Origin: Branchiostoma floridae
Lineage: Eukaryota > Chordata > Leptocardii > Amphioxiformes > Branchiostomatidae
NCBI RefSeq assembly: GCF_000003815.2
Contig: NC_049989.1
Coordinates: 15,268,058 to 15,332,057, forward strand
DNA: 64,000 bases
Direction of reading: 5' to 3'
The notes below the pieces were generated by a model. The model did not search any database and was not told the origin of the DNA. It saw only the letters and a program-made list of their open reading frames with translations. The translations under genes were made by a program, and so were the position numbers. Within the stretch, counting starts at the first letter, position 1. Every line of letters begins with the position of its first letter. Below, piece by piece: positions 1-12,800 of this stretch.

Positions 1-658
1 AATCTGAAACAGCTTCTTTTAAGAGTTCTACATTTCTTCATTTTAGCTAACACTTGATGTGTAATAATGGCAGAATTACAATGAAAATGGTCTATTTTCA
101 GAGGAAAAAGAAAACACATAATGGTTTCAAATATGGAAGACAAAATTTTTGCACCCGTGACATAACAAGCTCATCTGCATAGCAACAGTACCTATATGTA
201 CGTAATACAATCTTGTCATGGACATACTTTTTTTACTCACATGTACATCATTTTAAATGTAACAACTCTGTATTTCTTCAAAGTTTGTACCAGTTCATTG
301 CTGAGGTTGTTTTAAAACAGATATTTAGAAGAACATCACATTTAACGCTCTATGTCTTAAACCAAGACCATACATAGGAAGGGAAAATTTGTGCAATAAA
401 TTTTAGGCAACAAATACACATAGTCTGTCTCTTGTTACTTCAGCAGCGCATCTCTTAGACTAAACCTCTTAACCTGTGTTTTGGCAACACCACAGGGGTG
501 GAGCCAAATGGTATCTCCTTGTTCCCCTTGCGAAGGAACACTTTGGGTCTGTAACATTCAAATCAAGTTTGCAACTTTAGCTGAACAACCGTATACCGTG
601 TGAATGATGAGCAAAACACCCCTTTGAGGAAAAAACGGTTCTAGCACGACGGTTAGTT
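1..658 (-). other. CLUH: CLUH 3' UTR / downstream flank
   Basis: This stretch follows the CLUH stop codon on the minus strand and is AT-rich with no convincing coding sequence. I found no AATAAA or ATTAAA hexamer on the minus strand here, so the poly(A) site probably lies beyond the window edge or uses a variant signal. The open frame at 577-924 on this strand is the wrong frame of the last CLUH exon. Confidence 0.5.
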
Positions 659-851
659 CTATCTTGCGGCTCCGTCATCAGTGTCGCCGATGTCAGCTTT
701 CGTTGCTTTTGAGTCGTCCTCTTCCGGAACTTTTGGTGTGGATGATTCCTGGTCGCCAGCTTCCTTGATCGCTGGCATGTCCTTCGCTTTGTTCTCTGCG
801 AGGTTTCCGAGCACCTGTTGTCTCTGTTGCAGTCTGTCCAGATCCTTTTGG
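659..851 (-). CDS. CLUH: CLUH coding exon 36 (last; C-terminal tail)
   Basis: Residues 1410-1473 (isoform b). It starts after CAG at 852-853, completes a serine codon from the previous exon (AG|C), reads [12 protein letters not shown] and ends in a Lys/Asp/Glu-rich tail with TAG at 659-661. Confidence 0.9.
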
Positions 852-3800
852 CTGCATGTTGGAATAACAGAAAGTTAGAGATCCACCAAATTTTCATACG
901 TTCTTTCCAAACTCTCAAGAGCACTTTTTAGATGTACAGTAGAAGCCAGTTAATTCCACAACGGATAACCACACACTTCTGATAATGATGAGGAATCCCC
1001 AAATCCCAAACTGGTCCAGCTGGATAACTTTGCATTATTGCATCATCTGGTTAATTGCACCAAATGCGCTGGCAAATGGGGTGTGCAGTTTAACGGCTTC
1101 TACTGTACAAGATTTGATATGGTTAGTACCAAAGCGTTTTCCTGAAACAAATACATTCTCAATGGATTCTTTATGCTTGTGTCATCGGTAAAAACAATCT
1201 AAGGGACCACCAAAAAGTGGTCACAATGGCCAGGTGGTTTCTAAGGATCTGGTCACATTTGTTGACGACCATTGGATGATTGCAAATTGAGGGCATTCTA
1301 GGGATGGTCGCACGTGCGTCGTACAAAGTTCAGTTCTCTTGTTACCATAAAGGCTGGCTTAGATTCTTGTCAGAGGTTCTGCAACAGCATTACTTGATAA
1401 TTCTTTGGCATCAAAATCCCCAAAAGGCCTTCCATGAATGCAAGTACTCTGTACACAGACTAGTATATGTTGGACAAATTCACTATGCAAAGACATAACA
1501 GCTGCAGCAGGGTTGTAGCCAGCACTCGTCCTTCCGTCCTTTGACGGAATTTTGAAGCTGGGGACGGAAAAAAAATTGACCATTCCGTCCTCTCTGATGG
1601 ACAAAAAACGATATGTAACGATATCAAAAAAATTGAAATTTGGACAGCTTATTAATCTACTAGCAAAATTTACACCTCAAAATGAAGGAAATAGAGTCAG
1701 AGGGTCTAGATTTCAAAATTTTCAGGGGGAACATGGCCCCTGACCCCCCTAGGAACATTGCGCGCTTAATAGGACTTCCATGCAAAAGCGAGGGGACGGA
1801 AAATGATTTCAGGCTGGCTACAACCCTGAGCTGCAGGCAGTAGAGAGTAAAGATACTGCACAGACAGCACTAACCTCAGGGGGAGGAACACAATGCCATT
1901 GATGATGTTGATCAGCTCCAGAACACTGCTGGCAGAAGGTGGGGAGATCTGGAAAAGTCAAGAAGAAAATTTTAATGAAATTTGACATCTATACCCTAAT
2001 TACATATACATAACTCAGGGCTCAAAATTCATTTTTGGGATTACATGTAGGTGCACTGGTGCAACCAGCTTAAAAAAATTGGGTGCACCAAACATTTTTT
2101 GGGTGCACCACCTAAATTTAAGTAATAGCCTAATAATAAAACTTTGGTACAAGCTATCAAATTCTTTAACAAGTACCATGACAGACATTTCTATTATCTT
2201 TCTTACACTTAGATGTCAAAAATATGATGTATATTAGTATACTTTGATATCTTCACATACATAAACGCAAGAAAATTTTTGGGTGCACCCACAGAAAATA
2301 ATTGGGTGCACAGCTCCAATTTTGGGTGCACCTGCACCCAGTATTTCGAGCCCTGTAACTCATGGTTTCAAGTACTTTGAGAACAGCCACTGAATGTGAC
2401 AGAGTTAGACCAGTCAGATTGTTGCTCTTACCTGCAGTGGTGGGATGGTTGCCTGGGACCCACTCTTGTAAATCTCATTCATCTGTAACATAGTCATCAA
2501 GATTAATGGGATTAAATTTTACCAAATGTCAAAGAGATGATTAGTTGCTATCCACCATATTTCTTGTAATCCTTTATCAAACATGATCAAGATCTGTATC
2601 TGTATCTATATAGCCGGTATAACCGCCCTTTGGCGTAACACACCAGCATTGCAGGCATGCGGTGCGGCAGCATATTACACTGAACAACCCGTCACACCTA
2701 ACTTTTGCACATCTATCTGCAAGCGTTCTTTAAAACTATCCAGAGAAGATGCCCCTACTGTGCTTGGTGATCTGAAGACTGCAAGACAGTAAAATATGCT
2801 ACTCATTGTGAGCAATGGTTACCGTGCGCTGCAGTACCACCGCCTGCTGCGTGAGGTGCTTCAGACACTCCGAACTGTCCTTGGTCTTCTCATGCTGCTC
2901 TCCCAGCTGTTAAAACACCAAACAAAAATGTCATCATTGGCGTGTTTGAATCTTACACACTTCCCAGTAAATCTGGGAACCCTAGCAGCTTCCTTTAAAA
3001 CTATAGCTCCTTGCAAACTGCAGATAGCAAGGACATAGATACTATGGAGAAATTATGACAATTGGGTGGTTTGTTAGATAACGTTTGACAGATAGTTACT
3101 TTGAAATCAATATAAAGTTGGTGTCTAAAGTCTACTGTACCTCTGACAGCAGAGATAATAAGAAGACAACATTGAAGAGGAGCACATACTGTAAATCTTG
3201 AAATGTTTGGGATGGTTTTATTTTCATACTTTTTGCAAAGATCTCTTAATGCTTAACTCAAAACTTTAAGTATGTGTTTTGTAATTCTACTGTAGAATTG
3301 TTTCAACCCGAAGCATAAAACAGTGCAAAAATCTCCTTTTCCCTCCTGATGAAAAATAAAACCTATGTGAAAGTAACTGCATTTACTAGGGCTGGGTACC
3401 GGTACAGAAAATTCAGGTCCAGGTCCGGTTCAGGTCCAAAGGATCAGGTCCAGGTCCGGACCTGAACCTGGACCTGATTCAGTATGACTCATACCAGTGG
3501 TCCATTTCACTACAAAGAAATCTGTTTGGTGGAGTATTAGACTTACACTGGCGTTTTAAAACCATACAACGCTACCTGCACCTGTACGATTGACTGTAAA
3601 TCTTGGTAGAAATTACTATAAACTCTACTCTACTTCACTCTTGTTATTTTCTTCCAACTGCAAGCGCCAAAACGTGTGAATGGCTGATAAAATAATATGT
3701 TAATTTTCTAATCGGTCCAACATCCGGTCTACCTAATTTTTTCAGGTCCGGTTTTTCTGGACCGGTCCAATAAGAAAAACCGGTTTTGTACCGGTACACC

Positions 3801-6800
3801 GTACCGGTACCCAGCCCTAGCATTTACAGTACCTGGCTCTTGTAGATGGTGTAGGTTTCCCTCTCGTGCATGAGCGCGGCGCGGAAGTCGCCCTTACAGG
3901 AGAAGGCTCGCGCCAGCAGGTGGTGGTTGAGCGCGACCTTCAGGCTGCGCTGCCCGTGGTACTTCTTGTTCAGCTCCAGGGCGTTCTCCAGGAACCGTAG
4001 CGACAGGTCGATCTCCCCCACGCCGTGGAGAATCAGACCAATATTGCTCTGTGGACGACAGGAAGACAAAAGCTGTTACAACTTTGTTCAAGAATGGATA
4101 AGTAGAGTGGATTTATTCTTTAGCTAACTGATATATTTTACATCCCTCAGTAAGACATCTGGTGCCGCATAGTTTCTGTTTAGAACTTTTATTCAGCCTG
4201 TCTTCTAGGCTGGCTTCGACCATGTGGCTTCTTCAGTAGCTAAAGCAGGGCTCTAGCCAGCGTCCGTTTTTCCGTCAATTGACGGAAATTTGCTGTGCAT
4301 GACGGAAAAATTCTAAAACCAATCCGTCAACCTTGACGGACAAAAATCCTTGGTGGAAGCTACAGGCGGCTTGGGGACGCCGTCCACGGCCGTAAAAGCC
4401 ACACACCGTTTGTTTTGCCATTGTTAAGATTGTTGACAATGTGTGTCGGTGTTCTTTCGCATACGACAATCTCATTAAAAACCCGTTTTTCAATGTCTCA
4501 GTTCAGTCTTTCTCACTCATGGAACTCCTTATCAAGCATTCTACAAACTTTGATAAATAAATTTTCATGGTTTTCGTGACAATGGGAAATGGCATCCTCC
4601 TAACGCCCGGTCCCCAACGGCACTACCTTATGGGGCCCTGCTGTCCCAGGCCCTACCTACGGGTATTATGATTGTCGCCACAAACAAGCTGTCAACCAAT
4701 CAGAGAACAGGCCTTCCTTGGGCTTGTTGTTGTCGCAAGCTGTCTCGCAAAGGCCGCTGGGAAGCTATCAGCCAATCATGTTACGTATTACCATGACTTT
4801 GTTTGCTCACCATGCCAACGCCCGATCCCCAACGGCTGACTGCCCATATAAGGGCAAGCTCATTAATATTCATAAGCAAGGCACCCCTAATAACCGAATA
4901 CTGTGGCTGATTTGTCAGGGTTGATATCATAGGCTTTGCCGTGATTGTCAACCCTGAGTGTGAGGGTGGGAAATGGCTGACGGAAAAAAAAAATTTGAGC
5001 TGGCTAGAGCCCTGAGCTAAAGGTTTAATGACACATTCATATATTACTCCTGGTGCTGATTAGCTGGAAACTTTGAAACCACGGTACCGGCTTCTATCCT
5101 GGGTAGGGCATCTAGGTTGGGGCTGCATCTATCAGAAGGGACATAAAATGGGAGTCCTGTGTTCGAGGAGCTGCCTTGAAGTTAAAGAGGAAGCCCTAGC
5201 AACCCCTCCCTGTAAAACTATACCCTGCTACTGAAACAGCAAGGAAACGTGCTGCCCTATGTGCCACCAGGCACTACAAGGGTTGGAACGAACAAACAAA
5301 GACAATGTTCTTCAGTAAAGGCAAAGATCTCTTACATCATACAGCGCCATCTCTGGATGGTCCTCGCCAAACACGACGAGCGCGAGATAACGGGCGCGGT
5401 ACATCAGCCGCAGCGCAGCGGACACCTGCTGATTAGCAAAGCAGTACAATGCCAGGTGCACCTGTAACGCAAAAGAAAATAACAAACAACTGTAAGCACC
5501 TGTAATAACAACAATAACAGTACACATTGACAACATCTGGGACATTGATTGTTACTGCTTCAATTCACTTCCACTGACACGGTTCTAGTCAGGGAAGGCG
5601 ACAAGCTTTATTTCTATCTGCACATTGTGACTTGAGCCATTCAATTAGAAGTGTAGGGCCCAAAGAGTTATAAGTGCAAGTTGAAGTGCATCTAACAGAG
5701 GGTGGCAAGATGGTCTTGTGGTTGGGGTTATTGACTAAGATTCAAAGTTTCTGTATATCACAAATCCCATACAGACTCCGATGTTGCGAGGTTGGGAATC
5801 TAACCTGTTACCCCACTTAATTCGGTGACAATAAGTATTTTTGACTAGGGTATGTCCCTTGGATAGTGCTTGATAAGAGCTACATCTCAAGCATGTTAAA
5901 GATCTCACCACACCAGGGTCCTTACTTCTTTGAGTAGATCAAATCTTAAAATTTATGTACAGTCCAGCCTTATGCACCGGTGCAATGGCCTAGTGGGTAG
6001 AGTGTTCGCCTTGCATTCCGTAGGTCGTGAGTTCGATCCCGGCCGAGTCATACCAAAGACTTTAAAAATGGTACATGCTTTCTCTGCTTAGCACTCAGCA
6101 TTCGCGAAAGAGTATGGGAAGTTGAACACACACCACTACCAGTGAACTAGCTATAGCCCCCTGCTGTAGTGATGGTGTTGTGTGGCCCAGGGCTAAGGAA
6201 ACAGAGATGGGCACCGCCCTATGCGCCATCAGGCGCGGGAAGGGTTTAACTTTGAACTTTTAACCAGTCTTATGCAGCTTTTTGTACGTACAGTACAAAA
6301 CTGGTGTGTTTCACATAAAGGCAATTTACAAGGTATGTAAAACAAGCAAACAAAGGCCCCTACTACAAATGCTATCTAATATACACTGCTCCCTGTCATG
6401 TTTATCATGAAACTTACGTATTCTGTGATGGTGTTGGGATGGTCGATACCCAGGACCCTCTCACTCATCAACACTGCCTTCTGCTGGTTGTTCAAGGCCT
6501 GAAGCAAAGATGGAAACAACAGATGCTTTGTGTTAAAAAGAAAGCTTCCACAACAGTTAAGTAACATGTCAAAAGAAGGCATCATGATTCAGTTTAGGCT
6601 GTAACACAATGAAAACAACATTTTCCCCTATGTTAGTAGTAATGGTAGTTAGTAGTAGCAGTAGTAGTAGTAGTAACAGTAGTGGTAGTAGAAGTAGTAG
6701 TAATGGTATATACATAGTAGTAGTAGTGGTTAGTAGTAGTAGTAGTAGTACTGTAGTAGTAGTAACAGTAGTGGTAGTAGAAGTACATGTTTTTGTAGTA

Positions 6801-9800
6801 GTAATGGTATATACATAGTAGTAGAAGCAGTACTAAAATAAAACCTATATAGCAAAATAAAATCAAGTACAGTTAAATGAAATTACAGTATAAAGGTTTG
6901 TTGCACAGGACAAGCAACGTAATACAGTGTAGTGGTGACATGTGATTGTTACTGCTTCAATTCACTTCCACCGACATGGTTCTAGTCAGGGAAGGCGACA
7001 AGCTTTATTTCTATCTGCACATTTTGACTTGAGCCATTCAATTAAAAGTGTAGGGCCCAAAGAGTTATAAGTGCAAGCTTACCCAAGGCATGTTTAGCTA
7101 CATTACTCTCTACTAGTCATTGCTATGTATTCAATTGTTAACACTTTTCCAGATGACAACAAGTAACACAAGACTTCGAAGATCTCAAGACTTTACAGTT
7201 GACTTAAATTTGTCTTAATAAATTATTGTTGTTCATTAACCATGCAAACTTGATTATCATTACATGTGTCCACATGGAACTGCAAAAACATAGCCAACAC
7301 CTCCCAGAGAATTAGTAGCCCCTTCCTTTGACCTCATGACCTGGAATGTCTGTCATGTCTGATAAATGACTAGTTTTACCACCTCTAAACTCTACTTCCT
7401 GTCAGTACTGCAAGTATGACCCTTTGCAGTCATCTCTCCACTCTCTGACTTCTGGCCACTGTACTGACAGTGTATATAGATTACTATGGCCACAAACCAA
7501 TACAAAAAGACACGCCAAAAACAAAGACTTAGTAGCATGCATTGACCAGTAGTTTCATTCCGGCTGTGTCGCTCACCTAGCTAGTGGAAAGGGTCGTAGT
7601 CCTAAGGATGGGACATTATGCCATGGCTTACCATTCATTGTGCTTGTCGAAAAGAGCTAAGGGAAATGGAACCTGTAGATACTGTACATAGCATCTGTCC
7701 TCTCTGTCACGACAAGTGGATGAAAAGCTCTTCAGTGAGCTAAACTGGATCAATATCATTTTCACTTTCACAACAGTCACCGTGGACTACAAACAACGTA
7801 ATATTATGTCTCACCTCTACAGGGTCCCCGAGGATGTAGTTGAGCCTGGCCAGGGTGCGCAGACAGGCTGCGATCTCCGGGTGCATGGCGCCGTACACGT
7901 TGTTAAACAGGTTCAGCGCCTCGTTGATCAGCTCAAACCCTTCCTTCAGGAATCCTGAGGAATACGCAACAGGAATTCACTATGAGTATGAAACTTTGGA
8001 ATTTGTTATCACCAAGAACAGTAGGGGCATCTTCTCTGGGTAGTTTTAAAGAACGCTTGCAGATAGATGTGCAAAAGATAGGGGTAACGAGTCGTTCGGT
8101 GTAATATAAACCTGTGATCCACCTAAAAAAATTGGACCCACTGGAATTTTTTACCAAACCATTTCTCAGTCCTCTTCAGCTGCTACTCAATTGCTTTGGA
8201 CATGCACATTTATACATGTTTGAGGTCAGCAATTAGTCAAAGGTAACAGGAATTCAATTGGCTTATGTTGAAAAATATGTCATTCTTCCCTGCATAAAAT
8301 CCATAGGTTGTTAAGGGAAAAACTTGAGTTTCCTCAAGATGGTTCCATTGTTACTGCTTCAATTCACTTCCACAGACATGATTCTAGTCAGGGAAGGCGA
8401 CAAGCTTTATTTCTATCTGCACATTGTGACTTGAGCCATTCAATTCTAAGTGTAGGGCCCAAAGAGTTATAAGTGCAAGTGATTGGAAACATTGGATTAG
8501 CATAGCAAGGAATTCAAACATCATCACTTAATACTTTAGAGTTAAGATTTTCTGATGAACCATTGAGGAACCTTAGGAAAAGAATAGTACATGCATGGGT
8601 GTGCACATGTCTTAAAGTTCCTGTTGATCTTAGAGTTAACCCCACAAGTCTAGCATACCTTGTTGAATCTTGACCTGGCCACTCTGGAAGAAGTGATAGG
8701 CATCTGTAGCCTGAAACAATAACACATTATGTTAAAGGCTTGTTTCCCTATGTATGTGGCATAACACTTTGTACATTTACCTCCATGAAATGTCATGGAA
8801 TGGAGGTTATATTTTCTGTTATGTGTCTCTGTCTGTGTAGATGTTTACTCAAGAACGGCTGGATGGATTGGTTACATACTTGTTGTGTAGGTGGGGTGAT
8901 GAAAGCTCGAATCGATGAGATTTTGGGAGCCGTATCTGTCGTTATAATCGATGTAATAATATCAGAAATCACCCCTACATTTGAGATATATTGGTACAGG
9001 CATCATGCTTTATGTGTTTGTTAATGGGCTTAGCTCCAAGCAGATGGTGAGGTGACAGCTGTTTGGGGAACCCCGAGTTTTTTTAATATGATAATTAGTT
9101 TTATTTATGTCTGCTTAGGATATCATGGAGATGTGAAGCGTAAGACTTAGTATAATTGTAAGAAGTTGAGGTACATTTAACGATAATGCTTAACAGGTAT
9201 GGATGTCTCACATACTGTACTGCTGATTTGAGTGACATGGTGATTAAAATGCCATTAGGTCCTCTCATCTGGGTTGGGTGTCAGAAGTTTTATGGGCGAT
9301 ACAGGTGTTCTGATTTTGTTACGATAAGGGACAGTTGTTAGTTGTCTCTTTCGTAGCCAATGGTACTTGTTTTTTAACAGACGGGGTTGGCGCCAAGTAT
9401 TCATCTTACAGTTGGTGTAGGGCTGTCAGAGGAAAGTGTGCATCTCGTTTTTGTACTGTGTGAACAGCTGATGTTATGACATATTTGTGGAAAATCAAAT
9501 CACCATCTGACTAAAGTTGGCCACATCCCTTCTTCTTTCTAAGTTTCCCAACTTCCTCCCACCACACAGCTCTGAGGCACATAATCGAACCTCAATAATG
9601 CTGACAACCTTAGACATTTTAAATGCCAAACATCAAGCTTAAGGAACACCACGCTACCATATGCCGTCGACCTCTTAAACGCACATTACACAATTAAGTG
9701 TCACATTTTGATAATTACTAATCAGATGGACATCCTCTGTCATTAAATAAATACACCACTACTTTCCCATAACATTTATATTATATAACCATTACTCTCA

Positions 9801-12800
9801 AATACAACCGACTATAAACATACATACCATCCATAAAAAAGCATGGAGGTATGAGGTCCCCGAACTCTAGTTGTTGTGTTTTTTCTTCCTTAAAAGTCAA
9901 CAACCTCACTTTGAAGCACACACTTTGAATCAGACAGCACAAAATGAACTTTATTTTATGATGCAAATTCCAAGGAACGTGAGGAGTAAAAAAAACTGCA
10001 GTCTTGAACTTCCCAAAAATATTGCTACTAACAACTTCACTCCTTCATAATACTTTTTGGTGTCTCATCAGAAACAACTTTTAACTTAAAATTCAAGACA
10101 AATCAATCTCTTCAACTGGATAAGATGCAGAGGTAACTTCCAGACATTTTGAGTGTCATTCATCACTATTCTTCAGCATCACTTAAGGCACTGGCATTAC
10201 GTATCAATACAAGTACATCTAAATGGTTGAACATGTCACTAACAACTAATGTCAATCTTATATAAATCCTGTATAAATCAACTTATATGTTACATTTAAG
10301 ACACCTTGCAGAATATAAAGGTACTACAATGAACTAATAGCAAATTAGGGGATTTAGTCCAGATATTTCCATTACTGTAATTAACCTCTTCCCTACTGCC
10401 TAACTCTGTAACCAGTAGATAATTGGGTGCCAAACGGCTACTTAAGTATGCTAAAGGTTAACAGAGTAATCTTACTAGGGGTAGGTACCGGTACAGAAAA
10501 TTCAGGTCCAGGTCCGGTACAGGTCCAGAGGATCAGGTCCAGGTCCGCACCTGAACCTGGACCTAATTCATACCAATGGTCCATTTCACTACAAAGAAAT
10601 CTGTTTGGTGGAGTATTAGAATTACACTGGCGCTTTAAAATCCTACAACGCTAACTGCACCTGTAGGATTGGCTATAAAACTTGGTAGAAATTACTATAA
10701 ACTCCACTCTACTTCACTCTTACTACTTATACCCAGCCCTAAATCTTACCTTAGGGTTGACATGTTTGACAATAGGGAAGATGTTGATGATGTCCTCCTC
10801 TGTGAAGGTGGCCCTGTGTTTGGAGTCAAAGTTGTACTCCCTCAGCAGCACCTGCACACCACACTTTATACAGATCTCTCTCAGCAGGGACGTCTTCTGT
10901 AGGCCGTAGGTTTCAACTGCAGAGTCACAACTGTCACTGGAAAGGCAGTTACAAAATTTGAATCTGTTGTTGGTATAGAACAATGACTGTGACTGACAAT
11001 GCTACAAGGTGTTTAGTTTATATTTTGTCAAGATTTCTTTAAAACTTTTGTAATAACTGAAAATACCTGAACAAATGCTGCGTTTCATATTGCTGATGTT
11101 TTTTTTCCAATTTCATGTAATAACTATGTAAATAATAAGGATATATGTTTAATATAATATGGATTTAATATCTTTGTAATATGTTTTCTGACCCTTACCT
11201 CTTCTTGCATTACCATATTATTATAGTAAATGAAAGTGGCTTGAGCCACTTGGAGGTTCTCATGGACAAACAAAGGCTTAAACAAACAAACAAACAGACA
11301 AACAAACCTTAAACACTTTCTTCTAACTGTAGCATCATAATTGCAAACTACATCTGTTCCTACTAAGTGGAAGACTTTTTCTAGTCAAACGTTAAGTGTC
11401 GGATGATAAGTACAAGATACCTTACCAGGTAAGGTTGAAGTCGAAATACTCCTTGACTTCAGTCCTGATGTTGGACCACATGTCCTGTGGACTTAGGCTG
11501 GCCCATTCTCTGTCAACTGTGGGGAGAGTTGGAGATACATTGATCTTGTGTGGCACCATTTAACAATGTATGTCTTACATTTATGATACATTGTGCGATA
11601 CATGACTGTGTATTATACCCAAGAATAGTGTTGGCAAAGGCAGTGTTAAGATTCTGGGTTTGACTCCCTTTGAGGCCACAATTTTGTGGCCTTGTGAAAG
11701 GCACTTGACATTACGTCATTCCCATAAGGTATGTGCAAATCGCATAAGGTTCGTGTGTGCCACATAGTTAATCGTGTGATTTTCATAAAGTTTGTGCGTT
11801 TTCGTATTCGGATTCTTGTGTATCACATACTGTAATTCACTTTGTCTTCTCGATACCAAACTTTCACGGTCTGAGAAAATCTAACTTGTTCGGAACTAAA
11901 TGTTCACAGTGAACGAATCAATAGTTATTGTCACTATTGACAAATTATTTGTTATCGGTAATGATAAGTTCACGTTACAGTTGTCACAGTGAAAACCGTG
12001 AACATAAAAGTTCATTGAAAAAAATCAGGAATTACAGTAGTGTCCGGACGAATCTCATAGGGTTCGTGCAAATGCTTAGGCACCCCTGATGTAGGTTGGA
12101 CAGAAAGTCAGAGGTCCCATGTTTGAAGAGAGCCAATTTTGATCGTGATCCCACCGCACTAAATGAAAAAACATGGGTCCACCCCGATTCCCGGTGTAAG
12201 TGGGTTAAACCTTACAGCCCAGTCTTACGCAGCTTGTATACTTACATGTATTGTACACAACTGTTGTGTTATGCCTAAAGGCAGTTTACCGTTGTGTCAA
12301 GTTTAAGCCAACTCACCATGGTTTGCTATAGGGTAATGCCTGGACCTCTTCTTGTTCTTCTTCTTCTTGTTCATGTTCAGCTAGAATGGGAAGGGAAAAC
12401 AATGTCAGCACTCTAGAGGCATTGTATGACATTAGTGGCCATTTATGATATTGGTTTGCAATTCATGGCATGTACTTGCTACTTTTGCACATTCTTTCTT
12501 GTACGATTTTACAGTACAAATGTATGGTCTCAAACTTCATTCTAAACTGTTAACAAGATGAAAATTGAAGTGCGCATGGATTTGTAAACAATAGACTTGA
12601 TTTTCGCAACTTTAGTAGTCACTTTTCGACCACTAAATGTCAGCAATTATTCTATCATAGTGCAATTCATACCGCTCTAATTTAATGCTGTGAACTACTC
12701 CCTTTTCCCCGAACTTCTAGAACTCAAAGTCAGAGTCCTTCCTGCGCCTGATGGCGCATAGGGCGGCGCCCATCTCCGTTTCAGTAGCCCTGAGCCACAC

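Noticed and set aside
577-924. 115-codon open frame on the minus strand
   Set aside because: It overlaps the last CLUH exon in the wrong frame; only the frame ending at 659 joins the upstream exon and matches CLUH.
5985-6050. tRNA gene
   Set aside because: A and B boxes are present, but the arms do not form a clover leaf and the segment continues into a repeated tail with a reverse copy at 12718-13012; it is a SINE head.
6609-6866. Poly-Ser/Val and poly-Tyr/Thr open frames
   Set aside because: They translate the (AGT)n microsatellite and have no coding character.
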